From: an uncultured Eggerthellaceae bacterium
Lineage (GTDB): Bacteria; Actinomycetota; Coriobacteriia; Coriobacteriales; Eggerthellaceae
Length of the DNA stretch: 57,954 bases
Assembly (NCBI GenBank): GCA_947564425.1
Contig: CANOBU010000003.1
Location: forward strand, 1-57,954
Direction of reading: 5' to 3'
Made by a program: the position numbers and the translations under genes. Positions 16,204 to 23,870 of the stretch are shown here, piece by piece; positions within the stretch are counted from its first letter, which is position 1, and every line of letters begins with the position of its first letter. The notes under the pieces were generated by a model that was given only the letters and a program-made list of their open reading frames with translations, did no database searches and had not been told where the DNA came from.

Positions 16204-17547
16204 CTAGAACTCCACCTTCTCCAGGCGGTCGAATATGGCATCGATGCGGGTGAGGAAGGCCCAGGGGTCGAAGATCTCGTCGAGCTGCTCCGCCGTCAGG
16301 TTCGCATCGGGGTCGGCCTCCAGCCGCTCGCGGAACGAGGGGCCGTCGACGGCGTTCTGGATGTCCTCCCACACCTGCATGGCGTTGCGCTGCACGATGG
16401 CATAGGCCTCCTCGCGGGTGATGCCCGTCTGCACCAGGGCCAGCAGCACCTTCGATGAGAAGATCAGCCCGCGGGTGCGCCACAGGTTGTGCTCCATCTT
16501 GGCCGGGTAGGTGAACAGGTTCTCCAGCAGCGGCTCCATCTTGGAGAACATGTAGTCCAGGGCGATGAAGCTGTCGGCCAGGGCCACGCGCTCGGCGCCG
16601 GAATGGCTGATGTCCCGCTCGTACCACAGGGCCACGTCGTCCAGGGCCACCTGGGCGTTCGCCTTCACGATGCGGGCCAGGCCGCAGACGCGCTCCACCG
16701 TGATGGGATTGCGCTTATGGGGCATGGCCGACGACCCCTTCTGGCCGCGCTTGAAGGGCTCCTCGGCCTCGATGACGTCGGTCTGCTGCAGCAACCGCAC
16801 CTGGGTGGCGATGGCCTCCAGGGTGCTGGCCACCGTAGCCAGGGTGCACATGACCTGGGCATGGCGGTCGCGGGCTATCACCTGGGTGCTCAGGGGGTCG
16901 GGGGTAAGCCCCAGCTTCTCGCAGACGTATTCCTCTACGAAGGGGTCGATGGATGAATAGGACCCGACGGCGCCCGAGATGGCGCCGGTGGCTATCATGT
17001 CGCGGGCCTGCTGCATGCGCTCGAGGTCGCGCTTGAGCATCCAGGCCCAGCTGCCGAACTTCATGCCGAAGGTCATGGGCTCCGCCGAGATGCCGTGGGT
17101 GCGCCCGACGCACAGCACGTCCTTGAATTCGAAGGCCCGGGCCTTGCAGATGGCTCCCAGGCGCTTGATGTCGTCGATGATGATGTCGCAGGCCTGGGTT
17201 ATCTGGTAGCACAGCGCCATATCGCCCAGATCCGAGCTGGTCATGCCGTAGTGCACCCAGCGGCTGGGCGGCTCGGCGCCCTCGGGCAGGTCGGCATCGA
17301 TGTATTCGGCCATGTTGGTGAGGAACGCGATCACGTCGTGGTTGGTCTCCTGCTCTATCTCGTCGATGCGCTCCACGGTGAAGTCGGCGTGGTCGCGGAT
17401 CCACTGCGCTTCCTCGGCCGTGATGCCGGCGGTTCCCAGCTGGGCCTGGGCCTCGCAGGCCAGGACCTCGATCTCCTTCCAGATCTCGAATTTATTCTGG
17501 AGCTCCCAGATGGCCCCCATCCGGGGCCGCGTGTAGCGCTCGATCAT
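16204..17547 (-). CDS. purB: Adenylosuccinate lyase
   Basis: A 447-residue enzyme of the fumarase/aspartase superfamily. It carries the signature SSAMPHKRNPI, the GRTHGISAEP loop and the N-terminal MIERYTRPRMGAIW typical of PurB. It cleaves SAICAR in purine synthesis and adenylosuccinate in AMP formation, releasing fumarate in both. The length is normal (about 430-480). It lies on the minus strand with the propeller-like gene just upstream (45 bases); the gap is too short for a clear terminator, so they may share a transcript. Confidence 0.95.
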   Translation of the reverse strand: MIERYTRPRMGAIWELQNKFEIWKEIEVLACEAQAQLGTAGITAEEAQWIRDHADFTVERIDEIEQETNHDVIAFLTNMAEYIDADLPEGAEPPSRWVHYGMTSSDLGDMALCYQITQACDIIIDDIKRLGAICKARAFEFKDVLCVGRTHGISAEPMTFGMKFGSWAWMLKRDLERMQQARDMIATGAISGAVGSYSSIDPFVEEYVCEKLGLTPDPLSTQVIARDRHAQVMCTLATVASTLEAIATQVRLLQQTDVIEAEEPFKRGQKGSSAMPHKRNPITVERVCGLARIVKANAQVALDDVALWYERDISHSGAERVALADSFIALDYMFSKMEPLLENLFTYPAKMEHNLWRTRGLIFSSKVLLALVQTGITREEAYAIVQRNAMQVWEDIQNAVDGPSFRERLEADPDANLTAEQLDEIFDPWAFLTRIDAIFDRLEKVEF

Positions 17548-17592
17548 CGCATCCTCCTTGATAGCCTGATGCCTTCCAGCATAGCACGGGAC

Positions 17593-18912
17593 TCAGGCGG
17601 CGGGCTCCCACACCTTGATGCGGCCGGTATGGATGGGCTCTTCGCCCACCGGCGCATGGTCGATGTTCGTGTAGGTGGCGAAGGTGGGGCCGCTGCCTGC
17701 GGATATGAGGTACTCGCCGTATTTGTCGGCCCCGTTCTCCACATCGATGGCGAAGTAGGTGCCGGCGTCCAGGTCGATACCGCACACGGAATAGGTGGAC
17801 TTCACGATCAGCAGGTTGCCGGCCCAGGCGGGGGGTGCGCTGGGGGTGCGGTTGAACCCGAACCATCGCTGGGCGCTGTAGTCGCCGTCGGCGGGCAGGG
17901 CGTAGGGCACGTAGGTGCCCAGGTTGGCTATGCCATCGCCGTAGTTGTAGATATCCGGGAACGAGAACATGAAGCCGGTGTTGCCGTAGGCGGCCTCCAG
18001 GGGCTTCATGGCTGCCGGTAGCGTAAGGGTGTCGGTAACCTCGCCGGAGGCGAGGTCGATGCGGGTCAGCTGGTGGTAGGTGGTGGGGGAGTCCAGCCGG
18101 GGGGTGATGACCGCCGATCCGCTACCGGTCCACAGGGGCGTGGCGTTGCGGCGCCGGCTCTCGTAGAGGCAGCGGGCCTCGCCGTCGAAGGGCGCGCACA
18201 GCAGCTGCGAGCGGTTGGTCAGGTCGTCGGTGGCCAGAGGGACCTTCTGCCACAGGGCGTAGGGGCCCGAGGCGCCCAGCGTGGGGGTCTCGTAGGTGGC
18301 ATCGCCCTCGTCCAGCAGGCGGGGGCTGCCCAGCGTGCCGTCGGCCAGGGGGGCGCCGTAGATCCTCCAGGTCCCCTGCATGATGTCGGCTTCGGTCCAT
18401 ACCATGCCCTGCGAGGTGGCGCGCACGTCGTATATCTCGAAGCCCTCCCCGCGGCCCACGGCCTCTTCGAGGGCGGTGGCCAGCGTGCCGCTTCCCATGA
18501 ACAGCAGCCCCGCCTTGGTCAGGGGCGAGCCCGATTGGGTGGGAAGCAGGCAGGCGCAGACCTGGTCGTCGTTCGACCATGCCAGGGTACCGAACGGCAC
18601 ATCGATGCTGTTGGCAAGGCGCACGGAGCCCTCGTAGCCGTCGAGCGCCTGCAGGTCCGTCAGGGGCGTCATGGCGTTTTCGGGTACGGCGAGGCAGTCG
18701 ATGGAGGGGCCGCTATCGCCGCCGAAGGCGCCCGATGCGAAGGCCGCCGCACCGGCCACGGCCACGGCGCCTGCTCCGGCAGCGCCCAAGAGGAAATTGC
18801 GCCGCGACAGGGAGGGGCCGCCGGCCGCCGCCCCATGGCGGGGGCCGTGCAGCTGCTCTACCGTCGGGCGCGGAGAGGGCGCGCGCCGGCTTTTGGGGGT
18901 ATCGGTTTCCAT
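17593..18912 (-). CDS. Tat-exported propeller-like protein, unknown function
   Basis: A 439-residue protein. After a 35-residue charged leader comes a twin-arginine signal (SLSRRNFLLGAAGAGAVAVAGAAAFA, in two parts around residues 34-60), so it is exported folded. The remainder is a run of short strand pairs with recurrent Trp/Tyr (TLAWSNDDQVCACLLP, YALWQKVPLATDD, GNLLIVKSTYSVCGIDLDAG), which resembles a beta-propeller of the WD/TolB kind. No cofactor motif or enzyme signature is recognisable. Tat export often implies a cofactor or rapid folding. It is divergent from the response regulator gene, with a 161-base gap that may carry regulatory sites for both. Confidence 0.6.
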   Translation of the reverse strand: METDTPKSRRAPSPRPTVEQLHGPRHGAAAGGPSLSRRNFLLGAAGAGAVAVAGAAAFASGAFGGDSGPSIDCLAVPENAMTPLTDLQALDGYEGSVRLANSIDVPFGTLAWSNDDQVCACLLPTQSGSPLTKAGLLFMGSGTLATALEEAVGRGEGFEIYDVRATSQGMVWTEADIMQGTWRIYGAPLADGTLGSPRLLDEGDATYETPTLGASGPYALWQKVPLATDDLTNRSQLLCAPFDGEARCLYESRRRNATPLWTGSGSAVITPRLDSPTTYHQLTRIDLASGEVTDTLTLPAAMKPLEAAYGNTGFMFSFPDIYNYGDGIANLGTYVPYALPADGDYSAQRWFGFNRTPSAPPAWAGNLLIVKSTYSVCGIDLDAGTYFAIDVENGADKYGEYLISAGSGPTFATYTNIDHAPVGEEPIHTGRIKVWEPAA

Positions 18913-18967
18913 GGCTTGTAATTATGTCATCCTCGTCCCTTTATGATTACCCCTTGACCACAAAAGC

Positions 18968-19017
18968 TATAATTTCAGCCGAATGCAGCAACAGGCTCTC
19001 CATAAGGGGGCTACAAT
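18968..19017 (+). promoter_or_regulatory. Candidate -10 elements upstream of the response regulator
   Basis: TATAAT at 18968-18973 and TACAAT at 19012-19017 lie in the AT-rich divergent gap. Neither has a good -35 at 17 bases (GATTAC and CAACAG respectively), so recognition may need an activator. Assignment is tentative. Confidence 0.35.
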
Positions 19018-19073
19018 GGTTGCATCGATTCAGGGCGTGCGATGCACGGGCATATATATGTTAGGAGACGACC

Positions 19074-19778
19074 ATGGGCAACGAGACAAGGCGCATTCTT
19101 CTGGTGGAAGATGAGAAAGCCATCCGCGATGCGGTCACAGCCTATCTCGAGCGCGAGAACTACTGGGTTACCGCCATCGGCGATGGCCAGGATGCCCTGG
19201 ACGAATTCGCGAAGCATCATTTCGACCTGGTGATTTTGGATCTTATGCTGCCGCGGGTCCCCGGCGAGCGCGTATGCCGCGCCATCCGCGACAATTCCGA
19301 TGTGCCCATCATCATGCTGACCGCCAAGGGCGAGGTGGAAGACCGCATCATCGGCCTGGAGCTGGGTGCCGACGATTACCTGATCAAGCCCTTCAGCCCC
19401 CGCGAGCTGGTGGCCCGCGTGCGCGCCCTGCTGCGCCGTGTGCATGCCGATTCCGAACCCCAGCGCGAGGTGCTGGAGTTCGGCGACCTCACCATCGACG
19501 TATCGGGCCACAAGGTGCTGGTGTGCGGCAAGGAGGTCGACCTCACCGCCTCGGAGTTCAAGCTGCTCACCACGCTGTCCCGCTATCCCGGCCGCGTATA
19601 TTCGCGCATGGAGCTGGTTGAGAAGGTGCTCGGCTACGATTTCGAGGGCTACGAGCGCACCATCGACTCCCACGTGAAGAACCTGCGGGCCAAGATCGGC
19701 GACAACCCGCGCAATCCCAAGTGGCTGCACACGGTGCACGGCGTGGGCTACCGGTTCGAAGACCCCACCAAGGCCTAG
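19074..19778 (+). CDS. OmpR/PhoB-family response regulator (MtrA-like)
   Basis: A 234-residue transcription factor. The receiver domain (residues 6-118) has acidic E12/D13, the phosphoacceptor D56 (VILDLMLP), T83 (MLTAKG) and K105 (YLIKPF). The C-terminal winged helix (about 135-230) carries the family pattern LTASEFKLLTTLSRYPGRV and HVKNLRAKIG...VHGVGYRF. TTAGGAGA stands upstream of the start. A sensor kinase gene follows 21 bases after the stop, so the two form a two-component system. Similarity to MtrAB/PhoPR suggests control of envelope or osmotic functions, but the signal and targets cannot be read here. Confidence 0.93.
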   Translation: MGNETRRILLVEDEKAIRDAVTAYLERENYWVTAIGDGQDALDEFAKHHFDLVILDLMLPRVPGERVCRAIRDNSDVPIIMLTAKGEVEDRIIGLELGADDYLIKPFSPRELVARVRALLRRVHADSEPQREVLEFGDLTIDVSGHKVLVCGKEVDLTASEFKLLTTLSRYPGRVYSRMELVEKVLGYDFEGYERTIDSHVKNLRAKIGDNPRNPKWLHTVHGVGYRFEDPTKA

Positions 19779-19799
19779 CGCCGCAGCTTCCGCCACCCT

Positions 19800-21470
19800 A
19801 TGGAGCCCCCCAGGGAAGAACCGGAGGCCATCGAGGTGCCTCCGCAGCCGGAGGCCGGCGAGACCCCCGCATCCGATGACGCCCCTTCCATTCCCCTCCC
19901 CGGCACCGTAACCGCCGTGGAGGTGCTGGAGGAGGCGCCCCCCTCCCAGGCCATCGAGCGCAGCCACCTGATGGACGGCTTCGACGAGGGCGAAGAAGGG
20001 GAAGAGGAGGGGGACGAGCCCCCGGCATGGCGCCATCCGTGGCGCAACCTCACCTTCAAGACGCGCGTGACCCTGGCCTTCTCGTTCATCGCCGCCATGA
20101 CGGCCCTGGTGGCCATCGCGGTGGTATCGGTGGTCTGGGAGCAGTACTTCCGCGCCTACACGCAGGACAACATGCATGCCATAGCCGAGACCACCGCCGA
20201 GCAGATCGCCGTGTTCTACGGCGACCGCGATGCCTTCGATTCCCGCTCGCTGCAGCCGGCCAGCAGCGCCGTATCGTTCAGCAAGGGCGTGGGCATGCAG
20301 GTGCTCGACGGCGATGGCACCGTGGTGTACGACTCCACCACCACCAGCAGCAGCGTGGACAAGCTGGTGGCCCCCTCCATCGCGCCGCCCCAGAGCAGCG
20401 AGAACATGGCGGAATCGCCCATCATGGTGGACGGCCGCGAGGTGGGCAGCGTGCGCGTGTGGGTATACGGCTCGAACCAGCTGCTGCGCGAGGGCGACCA
20501 GGAGTTCCGCGATAAATCCTACCAGGCCATGGCCATGGCGGCCGTGGTGGCCATACTGCTGGCCTCGGTCTTCGGCTACTTCTACGCCCGGCGCGTGGTG
20601 CGCCCCATCCAGCGGGTGACCGATGCCGCCCTGGCGGTGAAGGACGGCGACCTGACCGTGCGCACCAACATGCAGGGGGAGGACGAGGTGTCCCAGCTGG
20701 GCCGCACCTTCGATTCCATGGTGAGCTCGGTGGAGCGCGACCGCAAGCTGGAGCGGCGCCTGACCACCGATGTGGCCCACGAGCTGCGCACCCCGCTCAT
20801 GGCCATACAGGCCACGGTCGAGGCCATGGTGGACGGCGTGCTGCCGGTGGACGAGGAGCGCCTGATGACGGTGGACTCCGAGGTCATGCGCCTGAGCCGC
20901 CTGGTCGATTCGCTGCTGAAGCTGTCGCGGCTGGAGAACCGCTCGAACCCCAACAAGCAGGAGAAGGTGGATGTGGGCGAGGTGGTATCGGATATCATCG
21001 CCACCCACGAGGCCTACGTGAACGAGTCGGGCCTGATGCTGGCCTATCGGGCCGACCCCGGCGTGTACGTGCTGGGCGACCCCGACCTCATCCGTCAGGC
21101 CACCGCCAACCTCATATCGAATGCGGTGCGCTACACCGACGAGGGCGGCGGCATCTACGTGCGCGTGCGCAAGGGCAAGACCATGGCCTCCATCTCGGTG
21201 CGCGATACCGGCATCGGCCTGTCGCCCGAAGAGGCCCAGATGGTCTTCGACCGTTTCTGGCGCGCCGATTCGGGCCGCGGCCGCGAGGTGGGCGGCCTGG
21301 GCGTGGGCCTGACCGTGGTGAAGGAGATCGTGGAGCGCCACAACGGCTGGGTGCAGGTGGAGGGCCGCAAGGGCGAGGGCGCCTGCTTCACCCTGCACAT
21401 CCCCCTGTATGTCGAGAAGGACCAGCGCCGCGACCATCGCCAGCGGGCTTCGCGCCGCCGTCCGTCCTAG
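19800..21470 (+). CDS. Membrane sensor histidine kinase (MtrB/PhoR-like)
   Basis: A 556-residue kinase partnered with the upstream regulator. The order is: a disordered Pro/Glu-rich cytoplasmic head (1-80), transmembrane helix 1 (about 90-113), an extracytoplasmic sensor region (about 114-238), helix 2 (about 242-262), a HAMP linker (263-315), a HisKA domain with the phosphoacceptor in DVAHELRTPLMAI, and a HATPase with N box (NLISNAVRYTDEGG), G1 box (RDTGIGL) and G2 box (GLGVGLTVV). No clear ribosome site precedes ATG 19800; the acidic head may be shorter than drawn if a later GTG or ATG (about 19972) is used. An intrinsic terminator follows. Confidence 0.92.
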   Translation: MEPPREEPEAIEVPPQPEAGETPASDDAPSIPLPGTVTAVEVLEEAPPSQAIERSHLMDGFDEGEEGEEEGDEPPAWRHPWRNLTFKTRVTLAFSFIAAMTALVAIAVVSVVWEQYFRAYTQDNMHAIAETTAEQIAVFYGDRDAFDSRSLQPASSAVSFSKGVGMQVLDGDGTVVYDSTTTSSSVDKLVAPSIAPPQSSENMAESPIMVDGREVGSVRVWVYGSNQLLREGDQEFRDKSYQAMAMAAVVAILLASVFGYFYARRVVRPIQRVTDAALAVKDGDLTVRTNMQGEDEVSQLGRTFDSMVSSVERDRKLERRLTTDVAHELRTPLMAIQATVEAMVDGVLPVDEERLMTVDSEVMRLSRLVDSLLKLSRLENRSNPNKQEKVDVGEVVSDIIATHEAYVNESGLMLAYRADPGVYVLGDPDLIRQATANLISNAVRYTDEGGGIYVRVRKGKTMASISVRDTGIGLSPEEAQMVFDRFWRADSGRGREVGGLGVGLTVVKEIVERHNGWVQVEGRKGEGACFTLHIPLYVEKDQRRDHRQRASRRRPS

Positions 21471-21499
21471 CATATCCCGCGCAACCCGTAGGATTTCGA

Positions 21500-21529
21500 A
21501 GCCCTGTTCCCCCGATGAGCAGGGCTTTT
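21500..21529 (+). terminator. Intrinsic terminator of the two-component operon
   Basis: AGCCCTG (21500-21506) pairs with CAGGGCT (21520-21526), followed by TTTTCTT. The stem is seven perfect pairs and the U-rich tail makes this a standard Rho-independent terminator. Confidence 0.8.
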
Positions 21530-21571
21530 CTTCCGCTCGAAAATAAAGTCTAAAAAAATGTAACTAAAACG

Positions 21572-21600
21572 TTGACTCAAATATAACAATAGAGTATATT
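21572..21600 (+). promoter_or_regulatory. Strong promoter immediately before the winged-helix gene
   Basis: TTGACT (21572-21577), a 17-base spacer and TATATT (21595-21600) form one of the best consensus promoters in the window, in a strikingly AT-rich stretch of about 75 bases. Transcription should begin near 21607, only about four bases before the ATG at 21611. Confidence 0.75.
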
Positions 21601-21610
21601 CAAATGGTAA

Positions 21611-21913
21611 ATGGAGCACTTAAACGCACAACAAGGTCTGGTGAACCTGTTCACCTCGGACGCCTATCGGCTGCTTTGCCTGCTTGCCGCTTTGCAGGCC
21701 CACACCATCGATGGGCGCCGGGTGCGCGAAAGCCAGGAGGAGATAGCCGAGCTGTTCCAGGTAAGCAAGGGAAAGCTCAACCCGCTGATGCAGGCCCTCG
21801 TGGCCGCAGGATGCATCCAGAAGTACCGGGCACGCAGCGGTTACACCGTTACGCCGCTCGGGTACCGGGTGATCGAGACCATCGGTTCTCTGGATGGGCC
21901 CGATCGGGGCTGA
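21611..21913 (+). CDS. Small winged-helix DNA-binding protein
   Basis: A 100-residue protein that looks like a single winged-helix domain: residues 14-31 (FTSDAYRLLCLLAALQAH), then a helix-turn-helix (ESQEEIAELFQVSKGKLNPLMQALVAAGCIQKY) and a short wing (ARSGYTVTPLGYRVIE). It resembles MarR/ArsR-like or replication-initiator-type winged helices; no ligand site is visible, so it is probably a transcription regulator of unknown target. The predicted transcript start lies about four bases before the ATG, so the mRNA may be leaderless; a further ATG at 21604 in another frame is not favoured. The next annotated gene, the hydrogenase operon, begins 640 bases downstream on the same strand. Confidence 0.7.
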   Translation: MEHLNAQQGLVNLFTSDAYRLLCLLAALQAHTIDGRRVRESQEEIAELFQVSKGKLNPLMQALVAAGCIQKYRARSGYTVTPLGYRVIETIGSLDGPDRG

Positions 21914-21940
21914 GTCGACGAGGCGCAGGAAAAGGGACGT

Positions 21941-22120
21941 ATGTTCTGGCAGAAAAGGAGCATATTCGCAGGAAAGCCGGAGCTGCGCTCCCAGCCCTTC
22001 TGCCCCTACATCTCGACCAGCAGCGGGTATTCCAGCCTGGGACGCAGCCAGGGATCCAAAGCCGCACGGACCCTCCTGCCCTCCATGCCGCGGAGGAGCA
22101 GGGGCCTGAAGCTGCGCTGA
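21941..22120 (+). CDS. Possible 59-residue ORF downstream of the winged-helix gene
   Basis: An in-frame ATG 28 bases after the winged-helix stop opens 59 codons (start MFWQKRSIFAGKPEL, end RRSRGLKLR). GGAAAAGGGA lies just upstream and could serve as a ribosome site. The product is basic, Ser/Arg-rich and has no recognisable domain. G/C at third positions is high, as in real genes here, but rare codons (AGG, ATA, GGA) are frequent. It could be a small translated protein or chance. Confidence 0.3.
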   Translation: MFWQKRSIFAGKPELRSQPFCPYISTSSGYSSLGRSQGSKAARTLLPSMPRRSRGLKLR

Positions 22121-22553
22121 GCACCTCGGCTTCTCCAGGAAAGCCTCCTCGCTTGTCCCATTTGCCATCGTAGCCCAAACGCACTCGGCAGATGGGGCGA
22201 TCGAGGGGGCTTTCCCCCTTTCCGGGGCCTTCGCCCGACCGTCCGCAAGGGCTGACGGTGTTACGTTGAACTTATAAAATAATACTTCTGACCTCGACCG
22301 ATTTTCCCTTGCATTCATCGGGAAATAGCAACAGCCTCACGTATAATGTGCGCCAACGGCAGCGCGGCGTTTCGTTTTTTGCGCCAAAAAATCGAGGTAC
22401 CGACGATTGCCGGACGATGGTACCGCATGGGTTCCGGGGAAGTTCGCAGGGAGTGATCGGGCGCAGCGATTGCAGCCCCCTTGCGATCCCGAACGATCCT
22501 TAGGGCCCATCGAGCTTAACGGTATTGGGAGGGAACAAGAGAGAGGAGAGCCT
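22121..22553. promoter_or_regulatory. Leader and regulatory region of the hydrogenase operon
   Basis: I see no gene in this 430-base stretch. It contains a TATAAT at 22342-22347 that would give a leader of about 205 bases, an AT-rich patch at 22266-22290, and a short palindrome (TTTTTT-GCGCC-AAAAAA, about 22373-22391) downstream of the -10 box. No convincing -35 accompanies the -10 box, consistent with activator-dependent transcription. The GAGAGGAGAG at the end is the hydrogenase ribosome site. Confidence 0.45.
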
Positions 22554-23864
22554 ATGAGCGAGGAAACTGCCGCATTCGATTTCGCGGCCGAGCTTGAGGC
22601 CCGGGGAGTCTCCCGGCGCAGCTTCCTGAAGTTCTGCGGAGCGCTCGCTGCGGCGGCCGGCCTGTCGGCATCGGCTGCGCCCCGTGTTGCAATGGCGCTC
22701 GAGGAATCCGTCATTGGCGCAAAGACCGGCAACCTTTACCCGGTCATCTGGCTGGAGGGCGCATCGTGCACCGGTTGCACCGAGTCCTTCGCCCAAATCG
22801 AGACCCCCGATGTGGCCCGCGTGGTTCTGGAGATGATCTCGCTGAACTACTCGGACGTGCTGTGCGCGGGCGCCGGCCACTCCATCGAGGAGGCCAAGGA
22901 GCAGACCATCGAGAACGGCAACTACATCGTGGTGTACGAGGGTGCCATCACCCAGGGCTTCGGCGGCAACACGCTGCGCGTGGCCATGGAGACCGGCGAG
23001 GAGATCCTGGAGCATGCGGCCAGCAACGCCACGGCTGTGGTGGCCTTGGGCTCCTGCGCGGTGAACGGCGGCTGGATGGCCGCCTATCCCAACCCGGCGA
23101 TCGCCACCGGCGTGCAGGGCTTCCTGTCCGCCAAGGGCCTCGACGACGTGCCCGTGGTGAACGTCCCCGGCTGCCCCGCCAATCCCGAGTGGCTGATGAG
23201 CGTCCTGGTGCAGGTCCTCATGATGGGCGGTTTGGATGCCCTGCATCTGAACGAGATGGCCAAGCCCGAGGGCATCTTCGGCCAGTACATCCATGACAAC
23301 TGCGAGCGTCGCGGCCACTTCGAGAACGGCGAGTTCGTCTATGAGTTCGGCAGCAAGGAGGAGGAGCTGGGCTATTGCCTGTACCCCCTCGGCTGCAAGG
23401 GCCCCCAGACGAAGGCCAACTGCGGCATCACGCTGTGGAACAACCGCCGCAGCTGGTGCGTGCAGGCCGGCTCGCCCTGCCTGGGCTGCTGCGAGGCCAA
23501 CCCCGCCGATCCCGGCGACAACTGGGTCGAGGTGAACACGCCCTTCTACGAGCGCCAGCGCGACCTGCACATCGGCGACTGGTTCTTCCAGCCCACCCTG
23601 GTGGCCGCCGGTCTGACCGGCATCGTGGCCGCCGCCCTGATCATCCACGGCTTCGGCATGAAGAAGACGGGCCGCATGGATGGCGGTGCGCCGTTCGAGA
23701 AGAAGCGCGCCTGGGACGAGAAGCACCCCGAGAAGTCCATCGGCCAGTACGAGTACTCGGTGATGGACGGCGATCCGGTGCAGATGCAGGATGCCCAGAA
23801 GGAGATTGCCAAGCAATACGACCAGCCCGAGGCCGCGGCCGACGGCGAAGAAGAGGGGAGGTAG
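22554..23864 (+). CDS. hyaA: [NiFe] hydrogenase small subunit, membrane-bound type
   Basis: A 436-residue small subunit that carries three iron-sulfur clusters from the active site to the membrane. It has a Tat signal (SRRSFLKF, residues 20-27), so the folded heterodimer is exported. CTGC (72-75) in EGASCTGCTESF starts the proximal cluster; VALGSCAVNGGW and NVPGCPANPEW supply the rest. The later C-rich part (CLYPLGCKGP, NCGITLW, CVQAGSPCLGC) holds the medial and distal sites. A C-terminal helix (about 350-372) anchors it in the membrane. The frame is open upstream, but ATG 22554, placed behind GAGAGGAGAG, gives the Tat start. It leads the operon hyaA-hyaB-hyaC. Confidence 0.95.
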   Translation: MSEETAAFDFAAELEARGVSRRSFLKFCGALAAAAGLSASAAPRVAMALEESVIGAKTGNLYPVIWLEGASCTGCTESFAQIETPDVARVVLEMISLNYSDVLCAGAGHSIEEAKEQTIENGNYIVVYEGAITQGFGGNTLRVAMETGEEILEHAASNATAVVALGSCAVNGGWMAAYPNPAIATGVQGFLSAKGLDDVPVVNVPGCPANPEWLMSVLVQVLMMGGLDALHLNEMAKPEGIFGQYIHDNCERRGHFENGEFVYEFGSKEEELGYCLYPLGCKGPQTKANCGITLWNNRRSWCVQAGSPCLGCCEANPADPGDNWVEVNTPFYERQRDLHIGDWFFQPTLVAAGLTGIVAAALIIHGFGMKKTGRMDGGAPFEKKRAWDEKHPEKSIGQYEYSVMDGDPVQMQDAQKEIAKQYDQPEAAADGEEEGR

Positions 23865-23870
23865 CCCACC

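Noticed and set aside
21620-22318. A 232-residue frame opposite the winged-helix gene and downstream gap
   Set aside because: It overlaps a gene with a strong promoter on the other strand and has no ribosome site or recognisable domain.
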